Positions 35,365 to 47,944 of a stretch of 64,000 nt of DNA are shown here, in pieces. Origin of the DNA: Undaria pinnatifida (Eukaryota > Sar > Phaeophyceae > Laminariales > Alariaceae). The notes beneath the pieces were generated by a model, which ran no database searches, was not told the origin of the DNA, and was given only the letters and a program-made list of their open reading frames with translations. A program made the position numbers and the translations under genes. Each line of letters begins with the position of its first letter. Within the stretch, counting starts at the first letter, position 1. The DNA is taken from the NCBI GenBank assembly GCA_012845835.1, contig JABAKD010000001.1, forward strand, positions 12,235,501-12,299,500. Direction: 5' to 3'.

Positions 35365-35573
35365 AGGGTACTAGACTACTCACGTAGAAACCTGTACCGT
35401 ACTTTACCCGTTTAGTTGGAGGTACGGTTTGCGTCCGACTCGGTAAATATAGGATATAGAACTCTTTCTCTTTGTTTTGTTTTGTTTTTTATTCCATCGC
35501 GTTTTACCTTCAAGCCCAAGTTGTAGGGGGTTGTGCCCTCAGCCATCTTCTGGACAAGCCTTGGCCACGGGTG

Positions 35574-35596
35574 CCCCCCCCCCCCCCCCCCCCCCT
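35574..35596. repeat. poly-C run
   Basis: About 22 consecutive C, a likely assembly or sequencing weak point. The surrounding 35370-35918 shows no supported gene. Confidence 0.8.
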
Positions 35597-35921
35597 CCGC
35601 CGCAAGTGCCTTAATTTTGACCACGGATAGGGTCAGGCATCCCCATCGCCCGTCGATGTTCGTTCAACTTTGCTAACGCGCGCTTTTGATGAGTCAGTGT
35701 TTACGGAAGAAACTATGTTTACGATTATTATACGAGTATGCGCTCGGGAGGATTTTATTCCACATCATCGACTTTGTGATGGACGTGGTATTGTACCGGA
35801 GTCGCTTGGACGCCTCCTTAAAGGAGCCTGACATGGGTTTGGGCTCAGAAAAAAGCGGCACAGCTGTTACCTTTGGCACGCTAGAGGACGGCGGCCACGC
35901 CGGATGTTTGTCTGCGACATG

Positions 35922-36098
35922 AGGGGAGGCGTCGCATACCACAACCGCATAAGCCAAATTGCAAACAGCACCACTGTGGAGGCCGACCAACAGATATGAC
36001 ACATGGGATCACAACCATATGCCAAACCCGTTCGTCGACCTCCGCAGCGGTGCTGTTTGCAACTTGACTCATGTGGTTGTGTTATGCGACGCCTCCCG
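35922..36098. repeat. 63-bp-arm inverted repeat (foldback)
   Basis: The left arm (about 35922-35986, GGGAGGCGTCGCATACCACA...) and right arm (about 36034-36098, ...GTTATGCGACGCCTCCC) are about 87% complementary over 63 bp, with a loop of about 48 bp. The loop holds a third partial version (GATCACAACCATATGCCAAAC), so the hairpin may have arisen from tandem plus inverted duplication. No coding signal is evident. Confidence 0.8.
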
Positions 36099-36137
36099 TC
36101 AAGTTGCAGACCATTTTTGACGATGGCTTTGTTCGCC

Positions 36138-36155
36138 TTCTGCATGCATGCAGAA
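36138..36155. repeat. perfect 18-bp palindrome TTCTGCATGCATGCAGAA
   Basis: It reads identically on both strands and lies 40 bp beyond the foldback at 35922-36098. Confidence 0.85.
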
Positions 36156-36159
36156 CAGC

Positions 36160-39100
36160 ACGTGCATGCGATACGGTAAATACACTGATAAGGCAGTGCT
36201 CGAAGGCGTGCTGGCATGTGAAATACCGTTTTGGCCACGACTACGCTGACTGACTAGCCTCCTGGTATGCGGATGTACCCAATATCGTTGGAACGGGCTT
36301 CGTGCTATATTGCATTTTCTTGAAACGTACACCTACGTCAATGGACCGCTCATCGGGATACATCTTCATTTTCATAAGGGCAATGTTTGTGTGAGATATG
36401 AAGAGCTCCTCGGCGAGGATTCCCCACACAACCAGGCACACCCACATCGTAGCATGCTGCTTGGATGAACGCGTGTTGCGGTAGGGGGCAGGGTGGAGCA
36501 AGTGCGGACAGGAGTTCGACTTCGTGCATACATTTGTTACTTTGTTTTGGTTCCGCTTGGTTGCCTTCTTCCCGGAATGTTTGCTCATGCCACGTTCTGC
36601 CGGGTGCACCGTCGCCATGATTGAAACAACCGTACATTGTCTGCATTTATATTTGGCACAGCTGGTGTTCTAACACCGAGATACAACATCCCAGATTCGT
36701 CGGAATGGCGCTGGAATGTACTATAAAGTTGGATAAGGCGTTGCTCGTTTGATTAAACAATTTTCAATCTAGAATTCCTATTTTGGATGACGTGCAGAGT
36801 TCCTCAAGCGAAGACCCTCGGAAGCGTGAGGTGCACTCTTACCGCGAGATGCGTGTTGTTGCAGTCTGGGCTCCCGCCGCCCCTGAAAAAAAGGATGATT
36901 TCCTCGGTAGTATTAGTATCCTCCTGCAAGCAGTTCAGCGTCGGGCCCAGGCAGTGTGGCGTTGGGTCACGTTTTCGGTCGGGGTAGTCATTCGAAGCTC
37001 TCTGTGAGGCACACCTGCGAGGGGATGGGTGGCCTTAGGCATACGTATTTTTCAGCGATATCGGTGCGCCGACTCCCCAATAAACTGCAGCCCTCTCCTT
37101 ATCATCGCTGCCGTTTTCAGCTGGTACCAAGGTGTTTGCCCGGAAACGAGAAAATGACATCACACTTTGATATATTGTTTACTCTAGTAAAACGCAAACG
37201 TGTGAAGTGGGAATTCTATACCGATACGAAATAAAGAAAACGCGAATAGAGATTATGTGACGGTGGCTTGGCATCCGAAAATTCGGACCATGAGCTCCAA
37301 CGTCGATCGCTCGAAATAATCCCCACATGGACGAAGTACGCCAAGGGTTGTTCTGCTTGTGTTTGGTTAAGCATAACCGTCGTTTAGATCGCGGGCGTTG
37401 CAATGGGGTATCATTTCGTGTGTTTTCGTTCGTTTTTCGTGTACCCTCGTGGAACCAATCTAACATTGCCAAAACAGCAACGTGGAGGGTATCCAGCGAG
37501 AAACCCCATTCGCATACCCATCGTTCTCTCGCAGAGCATAAGCTTACTTGCACGCAGCAGAAATCGCCCGTGCGCAGTTGGTGCATGAATGTGCGCGAAA
37601 CGCAAATAAAGCTATGCCAGTACGGTATTACTTCTATACGAGGGTGCAATAAGTGTTGGACGCGGTCCACGACCCGCCCTCGAACTGAACATGGCGATCA
37701 GTTTTAGCCCAGGCTGGGAATAAGCTCACGAGTTTTACGCGGGGAGAGCTGTAGACTAAAGCCCTGATCTCCCAAAACCCGAGCCCGATCTTCCAACGTT
37801 CACGCTGTTACTACGGTCGGTCTTATCCGGGTTTGGGCTAAGACTGGTCAGCAAGATAAGGTTGGAGCCAAAGAGTAGACTCCAAGAAGATGGCTCATTC
37901 ACGCACCATAGTTGATCGAACCGTCGGATCGCATCGACGGTTTGGTTGTTGTGCTTATTTTGTTTCACATTTTATGCATTGAAAACACGGATGGAAGCGA
38001 GCACCACCCAACGTGCGCTTCGTGATACACTGCGACGCGACGGATCATTTGCAAACCGGGGGCGTCGTCATGCGAGAGGACGAGGTATTTGTTGTTTTTT
38101 CGAGCTTCTTAATATGGCTATACATTGTATAGGATACCTACAACGAAACCGTGGTACGGTCCCACGACGCTATGACCACCACAAACGCGTACACATCGTC
38201 GTACACCCCGAGGCAAGCCCGACCATGAAAGAAAAAGTCCTCGTCATAGATGGGACAAGGTAGGCGTTATCCTTTACCCGGTGGTTCTCTAGGCACCATA
38301 GCACTACCGGTTATAGAATAGCACCTACGTTGTCCTGGCGCACAACGATGGCCTTAGCTTTCAACGTCGGGGTCGCTCGCGATGCATTGCGAAGTTTGCG
38401 TCGGTAGTGTTAACTGCGTCGAGAAATGGTACCATGATGCCGTTGTAGATGGTGAACATCTATTAACAGCATTGCACTCCCGAAAAATTCGAACATGATG
38501 GATCCTTGTTTCATGGATCCTTGTTTCTTTAAAGATGAAAGCAGTTTTAAAGGGTCAGTTCGGTATCATTGATGGCACAGAAAGTCATACAAAAACCCGG
38601 ACACCCAAAACAAACCAGAAGTACTACTTGGTACGTGCACTACATAGTACATGTTCTACTTGGACCAGTACGTGCTGCTGCCGTCGTGTTTCAACGTACA
38701 CAGCCGCACATGTGGATACTAGGCACGGCAATGGATGGAAATATTACTACAGCTCACAGCAAGACTCGTTTATGCCGAAACGTATACCACGTGCTGTCCA
38801 GCCGGCTGCTCAACCAGTCTAAGGTACTCTGTTTGACAGAACTGGCCTTCTGCTGAGAACCCGACACACGAAGTATTATTTTCAGGCCAGCCTGGCGGTG
38901 CGACCACGGCTCCGCCCGTTGCTCTAGATCTATCTTGCGTGGATGCCAGTAGCATTGGGTTATGTATGTGGGATCCAAGTTGCCCTTATATTTCCGCCCA
39001 TAGTCACGTACGGCAACGGCGCCGCCCGTGATGCTAAGGCAATCGTCGTGGTGTGTTGTGGTGTGCTGTGATGAGCCACCCTAACCTAACCTGTATGGCC

Positions 39101-41515
39101 GATGGGGGATTAGATGAAAGTGGGTCCTGACATTTTCGTCAGCATTCACTATCCTTGAGGGTGCTTGAGGTTGTCGAAAATGCTCAGTACGTGACGGCCA
39201 CGACTCGGCACGCCGTGAGACCAAGTGTTCTGCCGATTGTGTCTTCCACCTTCTCTACCCATGAAACGAGGCCGGGCCGAAACGCAGTGGATGGCGAGAA
39301 CATGTACACAGACAATTTTACACCATTTACAACAACCATTTATGTAAGAGAAAGGTTTGTCCACCGCGACACAGTAACTTGACAGTGAAACATCTGTTGC
39401 ATATCATGTTTGTCCCATGGTGTTTTGCTACATCTCTCGGGGTGAGCCTCCCTCTTCGGGGGGCGGCAGTGTCTGTTCTTTTACTTTGCACGCCGCACAT
39501 TCTATTTCACGAGTTTCGTGTCCATGTTTTTCTCATGTCCCAAGCAACTACGACGACATTGCCAGCTCTATCCATAGTCCCGTAAATCGGTCTGCCTCCT
39601 GCAGGCAGCATCCCGTGTATATCTAACACTAGCAGACATTTTGTTTGTGTTCTTGTGGTGCTTTCCACGTTGCGGCGAGGGTCAACGGCTTGATACTGGT
39701 CCTATGCTCAGATTCACGACGCTGGAAGAACGACACTAATGAGGATTTAGCCTTTCGCGTGTACCATGACAAACACACCAGAAATTCACCAGGTCAAGTC
39801 GACCCCATGCACATCCGCTGAAAAATCGAGCGTGTCGGCCACATCTTAACGGCAACGCTTGTGACACTAGTCAGAGCATCTTCTCTCTCCCACTTGCTCA
39901 TTCATCCAACACCGCGCTCATCCCGATGTGTTAAGCGGCTGTGGCACACTACGCATTGTGACTCAGAGACAGACATACATGCACACAGATAGATGCCAAG
40001 TTGAGTAACACTCGTGCGACTGAACCCTCAGACGCTTTAGCTCTGTCGTTTGTGTGTTCGTCCTGACGGGCGCCTACTCAGGCTTCAATCGGTTTATTTC
40101 CTCGTCTGCAATCCCTAATTATAGTTGAAACCCGTATGCACCCCGCATTTGGGAGGATTTTTTGTTTGCGTTTCCGCGCACAGCATGGCCTCGGCCGCTT
40201 CATAGACACTAGCAGCAACGCTGCGTTGATTGCATGAAACGGCCGCGGGGTTGCCGGCATAACTCAGCACCCAACGGGCACAGCGCTTCGCGCCACGAGT
40301 CCCGGTGTCCTGCCGGTTTTGGCACCTATTCTCCCTGCCTATACGGCCAGACGGGTCTGGAGTGCTCTGGTTATCGAGACGATGATCACAGGCATGGAGA
40401 CGTGTTTCCTGGAATATATATATATATATATATTATCGATATTGTACGTTTCATACCCAGCCAACCTTGATGTCTCGCAAAAAAATCAGAGCGTAAACAT
40501 AGCACCGAGTGTTGTCCAACGCCAAGGTGGGGTAGTCGCTCTTAGAGATCATGCAAATGGTGCAAGCAAAAGCTACGCTATTCTGTTGCGATGTTTGTTT
40601 TCGCGGTTCCGCAATACCCAGCACCGTCTCCATGATGTATACAACGGCAAAAAAACAAACGGTTGTGGTTCGTAGTTGAGCGACGCAGAGAATCCCTGGC
40701 ACGAGTGGCCGATACTGTTGACGAGTGAAACTCGGGGCACTCTCCCAACACACACACTAGATCTTTGGTCCCAGAGCAAAGTGTGTTGGATGACGTTGCG
40801 CACTAATCACGCAGATCACGAATATTGGATACGTTGTTATGGTATGGTATGCGCTGGATCTGTGCCGTACAGACCCCACCCGGGACACTAATGCTAAATA
40901 TTGCAGATCACACGGATCGCACCCACTAAATCATCGGATGTATATATAGTCTATGCATGTCATGGACAAACCAGATACATATATCTGAAATAGATCTGAC
41001 CTGATAGACAAACGTCATAGTAGGCGATCTGACCTGTTAGACTAAGATCACGAGAGGCGATCCGACCTATCTATCCGATATGTTATACGTTTTTTGAAGC
41101 AAACACTGGGTGCCGACGCGTACAGGATGAGGTCGAATGGTAATGCCGCTTTTAGTATTCCACGAGAACATTTTGAAAAAAGAAAAATCTTCTGCTCCTA
41201 ACAATGACATCTACTACTGCTGGGTTTGTTCTTTGGAAGATTAGGAGGAACACCCGCGGGCGGGACCAATCCCGACGCCGTATCAAGAGAAATGGAGCTG
41301 GTCTGTAGAACGTGCTTAGTAATGCCGGTTCTTCATCTGCGATTGTTTTTCTGATTTTCTTGGAAAAGTTCAGGAATGCTATGTTCATGATGCACGCGTT
41401 GAGTTCTTGTCGCTTAACCATCACATATCCAAAAATGCATTTGGCACCCTTTTCAACTCGCGCCTCCGGTTTTTGGGACAATTTATGAATCTGATTCGGT
41501 CGAGACCATATTACT
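36160..41515. other. 5.3 kb without a supported gene
   Basis: Short frames on both strands lack splice context, repeats or recognisable motifs. Minor items: a tandem GGATCCTTGTTTCATGGATCCTTGTTTC at about 38500-38528, an (AT)n run near 40413-40432, and three GATCYGACCT motifs near 40990-41070. Confidence 0.4.
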
Positions 41516-41517
41516 AT

Positions 41518-42235
41518 TATAGAAAATAAAAATACAGTCCGGCTGTAAGATCGAAGATTGTGCCTAAACTCATCTTTGCAAGCTGTGTGTGTACTCCGAT
41601 TGCGCGTATTGCGGGTTGTGTGTCCTCATTAAGGATATAGGTCGGCGACTCCCCTTGCAACTACAGTGTAGCTATCAGGGTCAACAGAGTGATGTTAGTC
41701 AGTCTGTGCGCGGAAACTATAAAGCCTGTTTTCGAGAGGGACAAAATCCGACAGCTGCGGAAGGACATGTATCCTTTTATCAAGTAAATCCTGTAAGTCG
41801 AACAACCGGTGAGGGGAGGGTGGAGGTTTTAATGACGTGGGGGCCCGGGTTTGATCAAGAGAGAGGGGACGGGGGGGGGCGAAGGCGGGACGGGCGAGGC
41901 AGCTCAATCTGTGCGTGGAAACTATAAATCCTTCAAGAGGATAAACCTGACGGTATTGGAAAGAATGCACCAGCATATCATGTATATCCTGTAAGTCGTA
42001 CAACCAGTGAGGAGAGGGCGGAGTGTTCGACGGGGAGGGGGGGATGGGGGGGGGGGGGGGGGGCGAAAGGTTTTTTTTTAATCTTTAGGTCGCATATATG
42101 TAGGGTTTTGCTATACGTGTGGTGCTCGGTCTAGGCGATGGTGCCGGTGGTGGGGAAGGAGGGGGGGGCGGGGGGGCGGGGGTGAATTTACACAGCTTCA
42201 TGGATGACTATTCATTGTTTTTGAGGAAACATTTC
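41518..42235 (-). mobile_element. long family R copy
   Basis: The AT-rich end (TTATAGAAAATAAAAATACAG) is on the left, then the conserved core to about 41710. Two successive AACTATAAA(GCC/TCC)...GGAYAAAMYCTGACGG units near 41710 and 41920 each carry TATCCTGTAAGTCGWACAACC. TATACGTGTGGTGCTCGGTC near 42112 matches the copy at 30238. G-tracts lie at about 42040-42062 and 42157-42182. Confidence 0.65.
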
Positions 42236-42869
42236 CCGTGTAATCTACGACTGCTATTGGCCTCAATGATATTCTTTACAAGTACAACTTGGATGGATGT
42301 GGAACAGGGCAGAAACTTCAAGAATCGCCTGCTGATACTCTAGACGTACGTTCGACCGTTGGTTCCTCTAGGATGCTTGTTTCACAAAACATACGAGCAG
42401 GGTCGTCTTAAGCCTCCCGTGGTAAGCGTCGACCTGACTGCCATCGCGGGCGTTGTATGCGCCTCGAGGACTGGTCGAAGTTGTTCAGCCCCATTTTTTC
42501 TTGGCACAAGTGCGTAAAGAAAAAAAACTGCGAAAGAAAGATCTATTTCACAAGCTCAAACCCTTCATTAGAGGAGTGGTGAAGCTCTTCATCATGGCAA
42601 CTAAGAAGAAAATCTTTTTGACACTATGTATGGTAGAGGGGCACCTGTCTTTTCTGCGGCTCCCATGATGTCACAACACGAGAGCCTCCACACTCTGGAC
42701 CCAGAACACAAAACTTGAGAATACACCAGAAAAGAAAATGCGGAACCCGATGAACACTACCATGCATGATTTAGATGCACGGCGAATGCTATCGCAAAAA
42801 CAGTAATATGCATCCCTCTACGATGTCGGCTTCAGGAGTCTCGTCACCCAGAAAATATTGTTTGGCCGT
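42236..42869. other. no gene recognised
   Basis: Only a short plus frame at 42453-42668, Lys-rich, without splice signals I trust. Confidence 0.35.
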
Positions 42870-43134
42870 GGCTACCGTGGGGGGGTAATTTCAGGCAGGT
42901 GGCTCGGGGTCGAGTTACTCGCCCGAGTGACAGCAGTATTTCTTTTTTGCGGTCTCAAAATTTCGTGCTGTTTTTTGTTTTGCTGTGTGAAATCGCCATG
43001 GAATGGTTGGCTGCGCTTGCGCTCAACAAGCCGCCAAATTCCTTGTTTTTCGTCGAGTTACAGAGTCACTCGGGCAAATGGCTCAATACACATTACCAGT
43101 AAAGAAAGCGGGCACCTCCCGCCCTGCCGTAGCC
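42870..43134 (+). mobile_element. MITE, GGCTACGG family
   Basis: Termini GGCTACCGTGGGGGGG and GCCCTGCCGTAGCC. The palindrome GTTACTCGCCCGAGTGAC is at 42914-42931 and a second CAGAGTCACTCGGGCAAATG near 43063. The centre (TGGAATGGTTGGCTGCGC, CAACAAGCCGCCAAAT) matches the copy at 60031. The overlapping plus frames are products of the element. Confidence 0.8.
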
Positions 43135-43308
43135 ATGACATTTTTCACATAAAGGTTTCTACCGCTATATCGGGTAGGTCGTCAGAAGGCTCTGAGAAAA
43201 TTTATTTTGTTGATGCCACGCATAAGGTTTGGCACCAGTCAACGTGCCGTGCGAGGTTCCATGCCGATCAGACGATAAAAAAGTGCCATCTTCGAAAAAA
43301 AATGAAAC

Positions 43309-43770
43309 GTGAGGAAAACAAAAATATTAGGGACCCTAGGTAAACTCCGTGATCGAGGCGATGCCCGCCCTCTTCTTGTTGTGATTGGGCAAAATTACAC
43401 ACTACTGATCCTCGAATCCCCCCCCCCCCTTCCCTGTGCTCGGGGCGATGTGTGGGTGTATCATTGCGATGTGTCCTATACGTGGGATACGAGCTCGACC
43501 GGGGCGATGGATGTTGCAAAAAATGATTTCCCTGCCGCTCTGTATGTCGCCATCAGCAACGCACACCCGTTGAACTTTCTCAAGATCGCAAGGCAGCACT
43601 CGATTATCGAACCGAAACACACTATAGTCTATGCTTTCAAGGTGATGAGGGGTAGATACGAAATATACGCTCTCGGATCGATGCCTACCATATCGACTAT
43701 TATTGCCGGCAGCCCCCCCCCTTGTCACCATGCCCTTGTTACCATGCACCAAATATGTGCCCTAGCCTAG
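43309..43770 (+). CDS. 153-codon ORF, unrecognised
   Basis: An ATG frame of ordinary, non-repetitive composition with a C9 run near 43422-43430 (Pro). It begins just past the MITE at 42870-43134. The opposite strand has a frame of 116 codons. I see no motif and no splice context, so its reality is uncertain. Confidence 0.2.
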   Translation: MRKTKILGTLGKLRDRGDARPLLVVIGQNYTLLILESPPPLPCARGDVWVYHCDVSYTWDTSSTGAMDVAKNDFPAALYVAISNAHPLNFLKIARQHSIIEPKHTIVYAFKVMRGRYEIYALGSMPTISTIIAGSPPPCHHALVTMHQICALA

Positions 43771-43815
43771 TGCATTGCATGTCAACCATGAAACAGGCCC
43801 ATGATGACTTTTCTT

Positions 43816-44051
43816 AATAAGCTCGGCATACCTAAACATCTACTTGCATTTAATAAGGCGATGCCACTACTGCTGCTGCAGGTTATGCGTCCTCGCTGGG
43901 CGGCGGCTAACTCGCTGTGAGAGTGACTGCCTTTAATTAAGAAGCTTGCTATACCTAAACATATATTTGCACTTAAGGCCATGCCACCACTGCTGCTGCT
44001 GGTTATGCGTCCTCGCTGGGCAGCGGCTGACTCGCTATGAGAGTGACTGCC
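43816..44051. repeat. ~120-bp tandem duplication
   Basis: Two units share ATACCTAAACATMTAYTTGCA, GCGATGCCACTACTGCTGCTG and GGTTATGCGTCCTCGCTGGGC, and both end TGAGAGTGACTGCC. Confidence 0.85.
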
Positions 44052-45545
44052 AACAGTAGTTCACCGTTTTCCCCACAACCAATGTTTCAGCGTTGTCGCA
44101 TAGCACGCCAGCCTAAAAGCAGGCACACCCGTGGTATCTTGTCTTTGTGAAGGAAGGCAGTCGAATCTTGAACATCAACTCGCTACCTTTGTCCAGGGCG
44201 ACAAGAGATGTACCGTACCATACACCGTACTATACACCGTACCATATACCGTACCAGGCATGGGACGTGCTCGTCCCAGGGCGATGGTCAGCTACAACAA
44301 CTTTTGATTGCCGGCATCCTTAGGTCCACCACACGCCCCCATCAGTTTTCACAACTACTATCTTATTGCGATGCAACATCAACGAATAAACGCAGGAGAA
44401 CTTCTCGAGGTTGAAGGAAGGCAAACGATTGTCAGATGCAAACCTACCTACAACATTGACTCGGGACGGTGCCACTGCTGGTATGGGGCGTACGCCCTCG
44501 CTCGGGGCAATGTATGTTACCGACTTTTATTTCCCGCAGCCATGACACGACCACTGTCCACTACCACAGGTATGACAACCTGAATCAAGAAGAGCCCAGA
44601 CGTTTCTCTAGACCACATCATCCCCAGCACCCTTCACGAAGAGCACGAATAGAAGGAGGCAACACAAACCAACGGCGATGATACGCACAAGTTGGAGGGA
44701 AGGGGTGGTTCCTCGGACCTATCATGTAGCAGAGTCTGGGTGCGCGGGATATGTTGCGGGGACGGGAAAGTTCCCAGAAATCTGGAATCGCCTGTACAGT
44801 AGACTATACTACGAAGTTTTCGATTGGCGTCCCGGCGTTTCCCTTGGTGACATGTTGTTCTCGAAGTGCAGAGGTTTCGCATGGCATCCTGTAGGCGTTG
44901 CTCCAACAAGCCGATTCGAAACACTGTTCACCGGTCATATTTCTTTCTCGAGGCATCACCTTTGGGTAGTTTCTTTCCCAAGAACAATGCGTATCTTGGT
45001 CTTCGGTCTAGCTTTTTCCATGGCATATTCACCCCTTCGTGCGTTGCTATCCATCCACCACATCTACCCACGTAGGCAGTAAGCTGGCCTCCCACACATC
45101 CATCCATCTACTTGTCCAAATGATAACCTCATGCGTCACGTCGCCGAATGGATTGCCCGATGATATCCGCAAGGTAATATTAACGTACAGGGTAGCAATA
45201 CTGGCAGGGAAACCCTATTTTTCTACGTCTTACATAGTCTTACTAACGTTTTCGACATTGGTTAGCAGCACATTCCCTTGCAACAACGGTGGTCAGCACA
45301 TCCCAAATCATTTCGCTAACGCAACATCTGACCCAAGAAAGATGCCAGAAGAAGGTTCGCTGGCGTACCGCCGAAAAAGAGATGCCGTCGACGTTTTTCT
45401 TCATGCTGCGAAAATATATGTTCACGATTGCTACACACACCTGAGGTATAATACCAGGTACCAGGTATACATTGGGGAATATACGTTAGGGAAGTGGTCG
45501 AAGTCACCACACTCTACCTAATACAGTTTGCAGAGAAATACGACA
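44052..45545. other. no gene recognised
   Basis: A short CCGTACCATACA minisatellite lies at about 44208-44262. The 134-codon frame 44678-45082 and the 160-codon frame 45039-45521 (plus) lack motifs or splice support. Confidence 0.35.
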
Positions 45546-45665
45546 GGAACAGGGGGGTCACTCGCACGTACGAGGGACCCCAAGCCACCGCAATGAATGC
45601 ACGAACACAGTGTTTTTGGTTTTGCTTTAGAGGCGCAGGCCCCCCTTGCGCGGGTGGCTTCCCTA
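45546..45665. mobile_element. partial MITE, GGCTACGG family
   Basis: GGGTCACTCGCACGTACGAGGGACCC with AAGCCACCG corresponds to the GGTGGCTAGGGGTCACTCGCGCGAGTAACCCC part of the copy at 33965 (opposite orientation). CAGTGTTTTTGGTTTTGC resembles the interior. The termini are not seen. Confidence 0.35.
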
Positions 45666-45669
45666 TTGC

Positions 45670-47320
45670 TTCGAAAGCGTATCATGATTAGACTATGTGG
45701 CTTTACGTATTATGGCATGGACTCCCGTGGAATTGCCTGTTAAGCTACGACATAATAGTTTCAACACTGTAATCGAGTGAATAAGTCTTGCGCCAATGGC
45801 ACAAATTCGGTCGAGAAAATGATGGTATTCCCCTTACAGTTGAAGAGTGGATGGGGACATGGAAAGGCACTGCATGGCACGTGTCTGCAGGGGTACTGCC
45901 ACAAGGTATTGATCGCAAAAATGGTGCCGTGCCAAAACTCGAATGGACCTTAATCTGTAGTGAACCATGTGCCCAATAAGTTGTTGCGTGCCCGGCTCAG
46001 CAATTTGCCCAAGAGCACGCGGGCAACAAAACAATTCCTTGGCTACAACTAACTGTCGTGAAACGAAAAAAGCACTATGGCATGTGAAGTTATCGATATT
46101 GCCATGTAAGCTTGCGGGAGAGGTCCCGAACCCCTGAACGACGAGGCCTTAACCTCCCCCGCCCCTCACCGTTGCCGCGACCCTCCCTATCACCCCATTG
46201 CCTCGTGGTTAAGGGGTTTTTGGTGTTGACGACGATCAATGGCTCACATCAAACCTGGAACCGCCCCCGAGACACCGCCTGGGTACTTGCGTCATCGGTG
46301 AACATCGAACCTCGATCGGTCCCCGACACACCACCACCGAGCTACTTGCGGCCATCTTTTCGATGGAGACTTGACAGCACAGGCACGCGTTCAAACGGCG
46401 CGCATTGACTCGGCGGCAACTGACCAATACAAAGAAGCACGTTGTCGGCATGTTTCACCAATTAGACCAACGCTCGCTATCGAGCAGTAGACTGGGTATT
46501 GCTCTACTACCCAAGCGATTACTGTGAATAGGCGCGTTTATTAACTTACCCTGGGGTAGACATTCACCATAACAACTGACCTACACCACTTGGTGCTGAC
46601 TGGCGGTTCCGCTATGTATGTACGGCGTGACAATCATGAGCATCTCTGACCACTCTACATCAAGTATAGCCGATGCTAGTCACGGCCCACTTGCACAAAA
46701 CAGTTGTCGCGCACTGTTTCGGAGACATATAACCCATCAAAGGCCTGTATGTCATACCCAATACACCCTCCGAGTGACACCCCGTGGAAACCGCAACCAG
46801 TGACGCCACTCCGAGTAGAACCTAAACCAATCCCACGCCTAGCCTGCAAACCAACAAACAAGCCTCATCCGGCGAGAAAATGTATAGTTATGCCGTGTCT
46901 GGGCAAGGACTTTCGGTGGTCTCACGCCGGCACACAACGGTCGTAATATCCGATGGTTACTTACGCCATGGTCATCTAGGTGTAGCCGCGTGTGTTCTGC
47001 GGAGATGACCTCGAAACTACTACCAGTGCATAAGAAACAACAACCACAGCACCAAAAATAAGCATCTATATGGGACGTGTTACAGTAAATCGGCAAACGC
47101 TTTTGCCACGTTAGTCTCCAAGGAAGGCGGCGAAATAAACACACAGCATAAACGCTCCTTACTAGCGTGCTATTTTTCCATTATATAAGCAGAAATTTTA
47201 CGACATGACAAATCAGTGTTAAGATATGGCCTTGAAAGGCCTGTGATTATCCGAATTTGAGATCATTAGGATGGGTTTCGTATGATAAGGTTGGCGTTAT
47301 ATATTCGGGAAAGTTAGGAA
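45670..47320. other. no gene recognised
   Basis: Short frames only on both strands, with no repeats or splice-bounded open frames that I can support. Confidence 0.35.
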
Positions 47321-47322
47321 AT

Positions 47323-47348
47323 AGATCGGAGGCACGTGCCTCCGATCT
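47323..47348. repeat. perfect 26-bp palindrome centred on CACGTG
   Basis: AGATCGGAGGCAC|GTGCCTCCGATCT is self-complementary over all 26 bp; the centre CACGTG is a G-box/E-box core. Confidence 0.9.
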
Positions 47349-47349
47349 C

Positions 47350-47940
47350 AGACGCTATCCGGGGCTCTGGTGGAACAAATAAAGCTACGTCTCTACGAAG
47401 GAAACGAAAGTAAGTACTCTCCGAGGACCTGCTTAATTGGCAGACCTATAGGAGGCACTCTGTGTCCCCCCGTACAACTATACATGTGGCGTCGACGGCA
47501 GGACAAAAAGAAAAAAATGGGCGTTTTGGGCGACGCTTTCCTGTGCTGCCCCCCCGCTTAGCATAAATGATGCCCATTTAAGTGCGATGGGTGCAGACGT
47601 ACCTTTACTGTGTTACACCCCCGGTACTGCGGTTAGGGTCGGTGCTGGCCATTTTTGGCTGGTTTTACTGCGGTTCGTGCGAGCGTTTCCCGTATACCCT
47701 ACGGTCAGACTGGGTGCTGCTCTTATGTTGCGGTTTTGGTGGATGGTACCCTTCTTACTGCTGTACTCCTTTTATTCCGCTAGTCGGCGTGGCTGCTACC
47801 ATCACTGATGCTGGACGGAGTCGAGGCCCATGTCTTGCTGTTTGCTGAAACACAGATATACCGCTACTTGCAGCAGGGACACCACAACAAAATATCTGCC
47901 TCCATAGCTTCTTTACGCGTCGTTCCCATCCCGCCACCTT
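47350..47940. other. no gene recognised
   Basis: Two overlapping plus frames at 47582-47848 and 47587-47808 are Trp/Cys/Leu-rich and unsupported. Confidence 0.3.
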
Positions 47941-47944
47941 CCCT

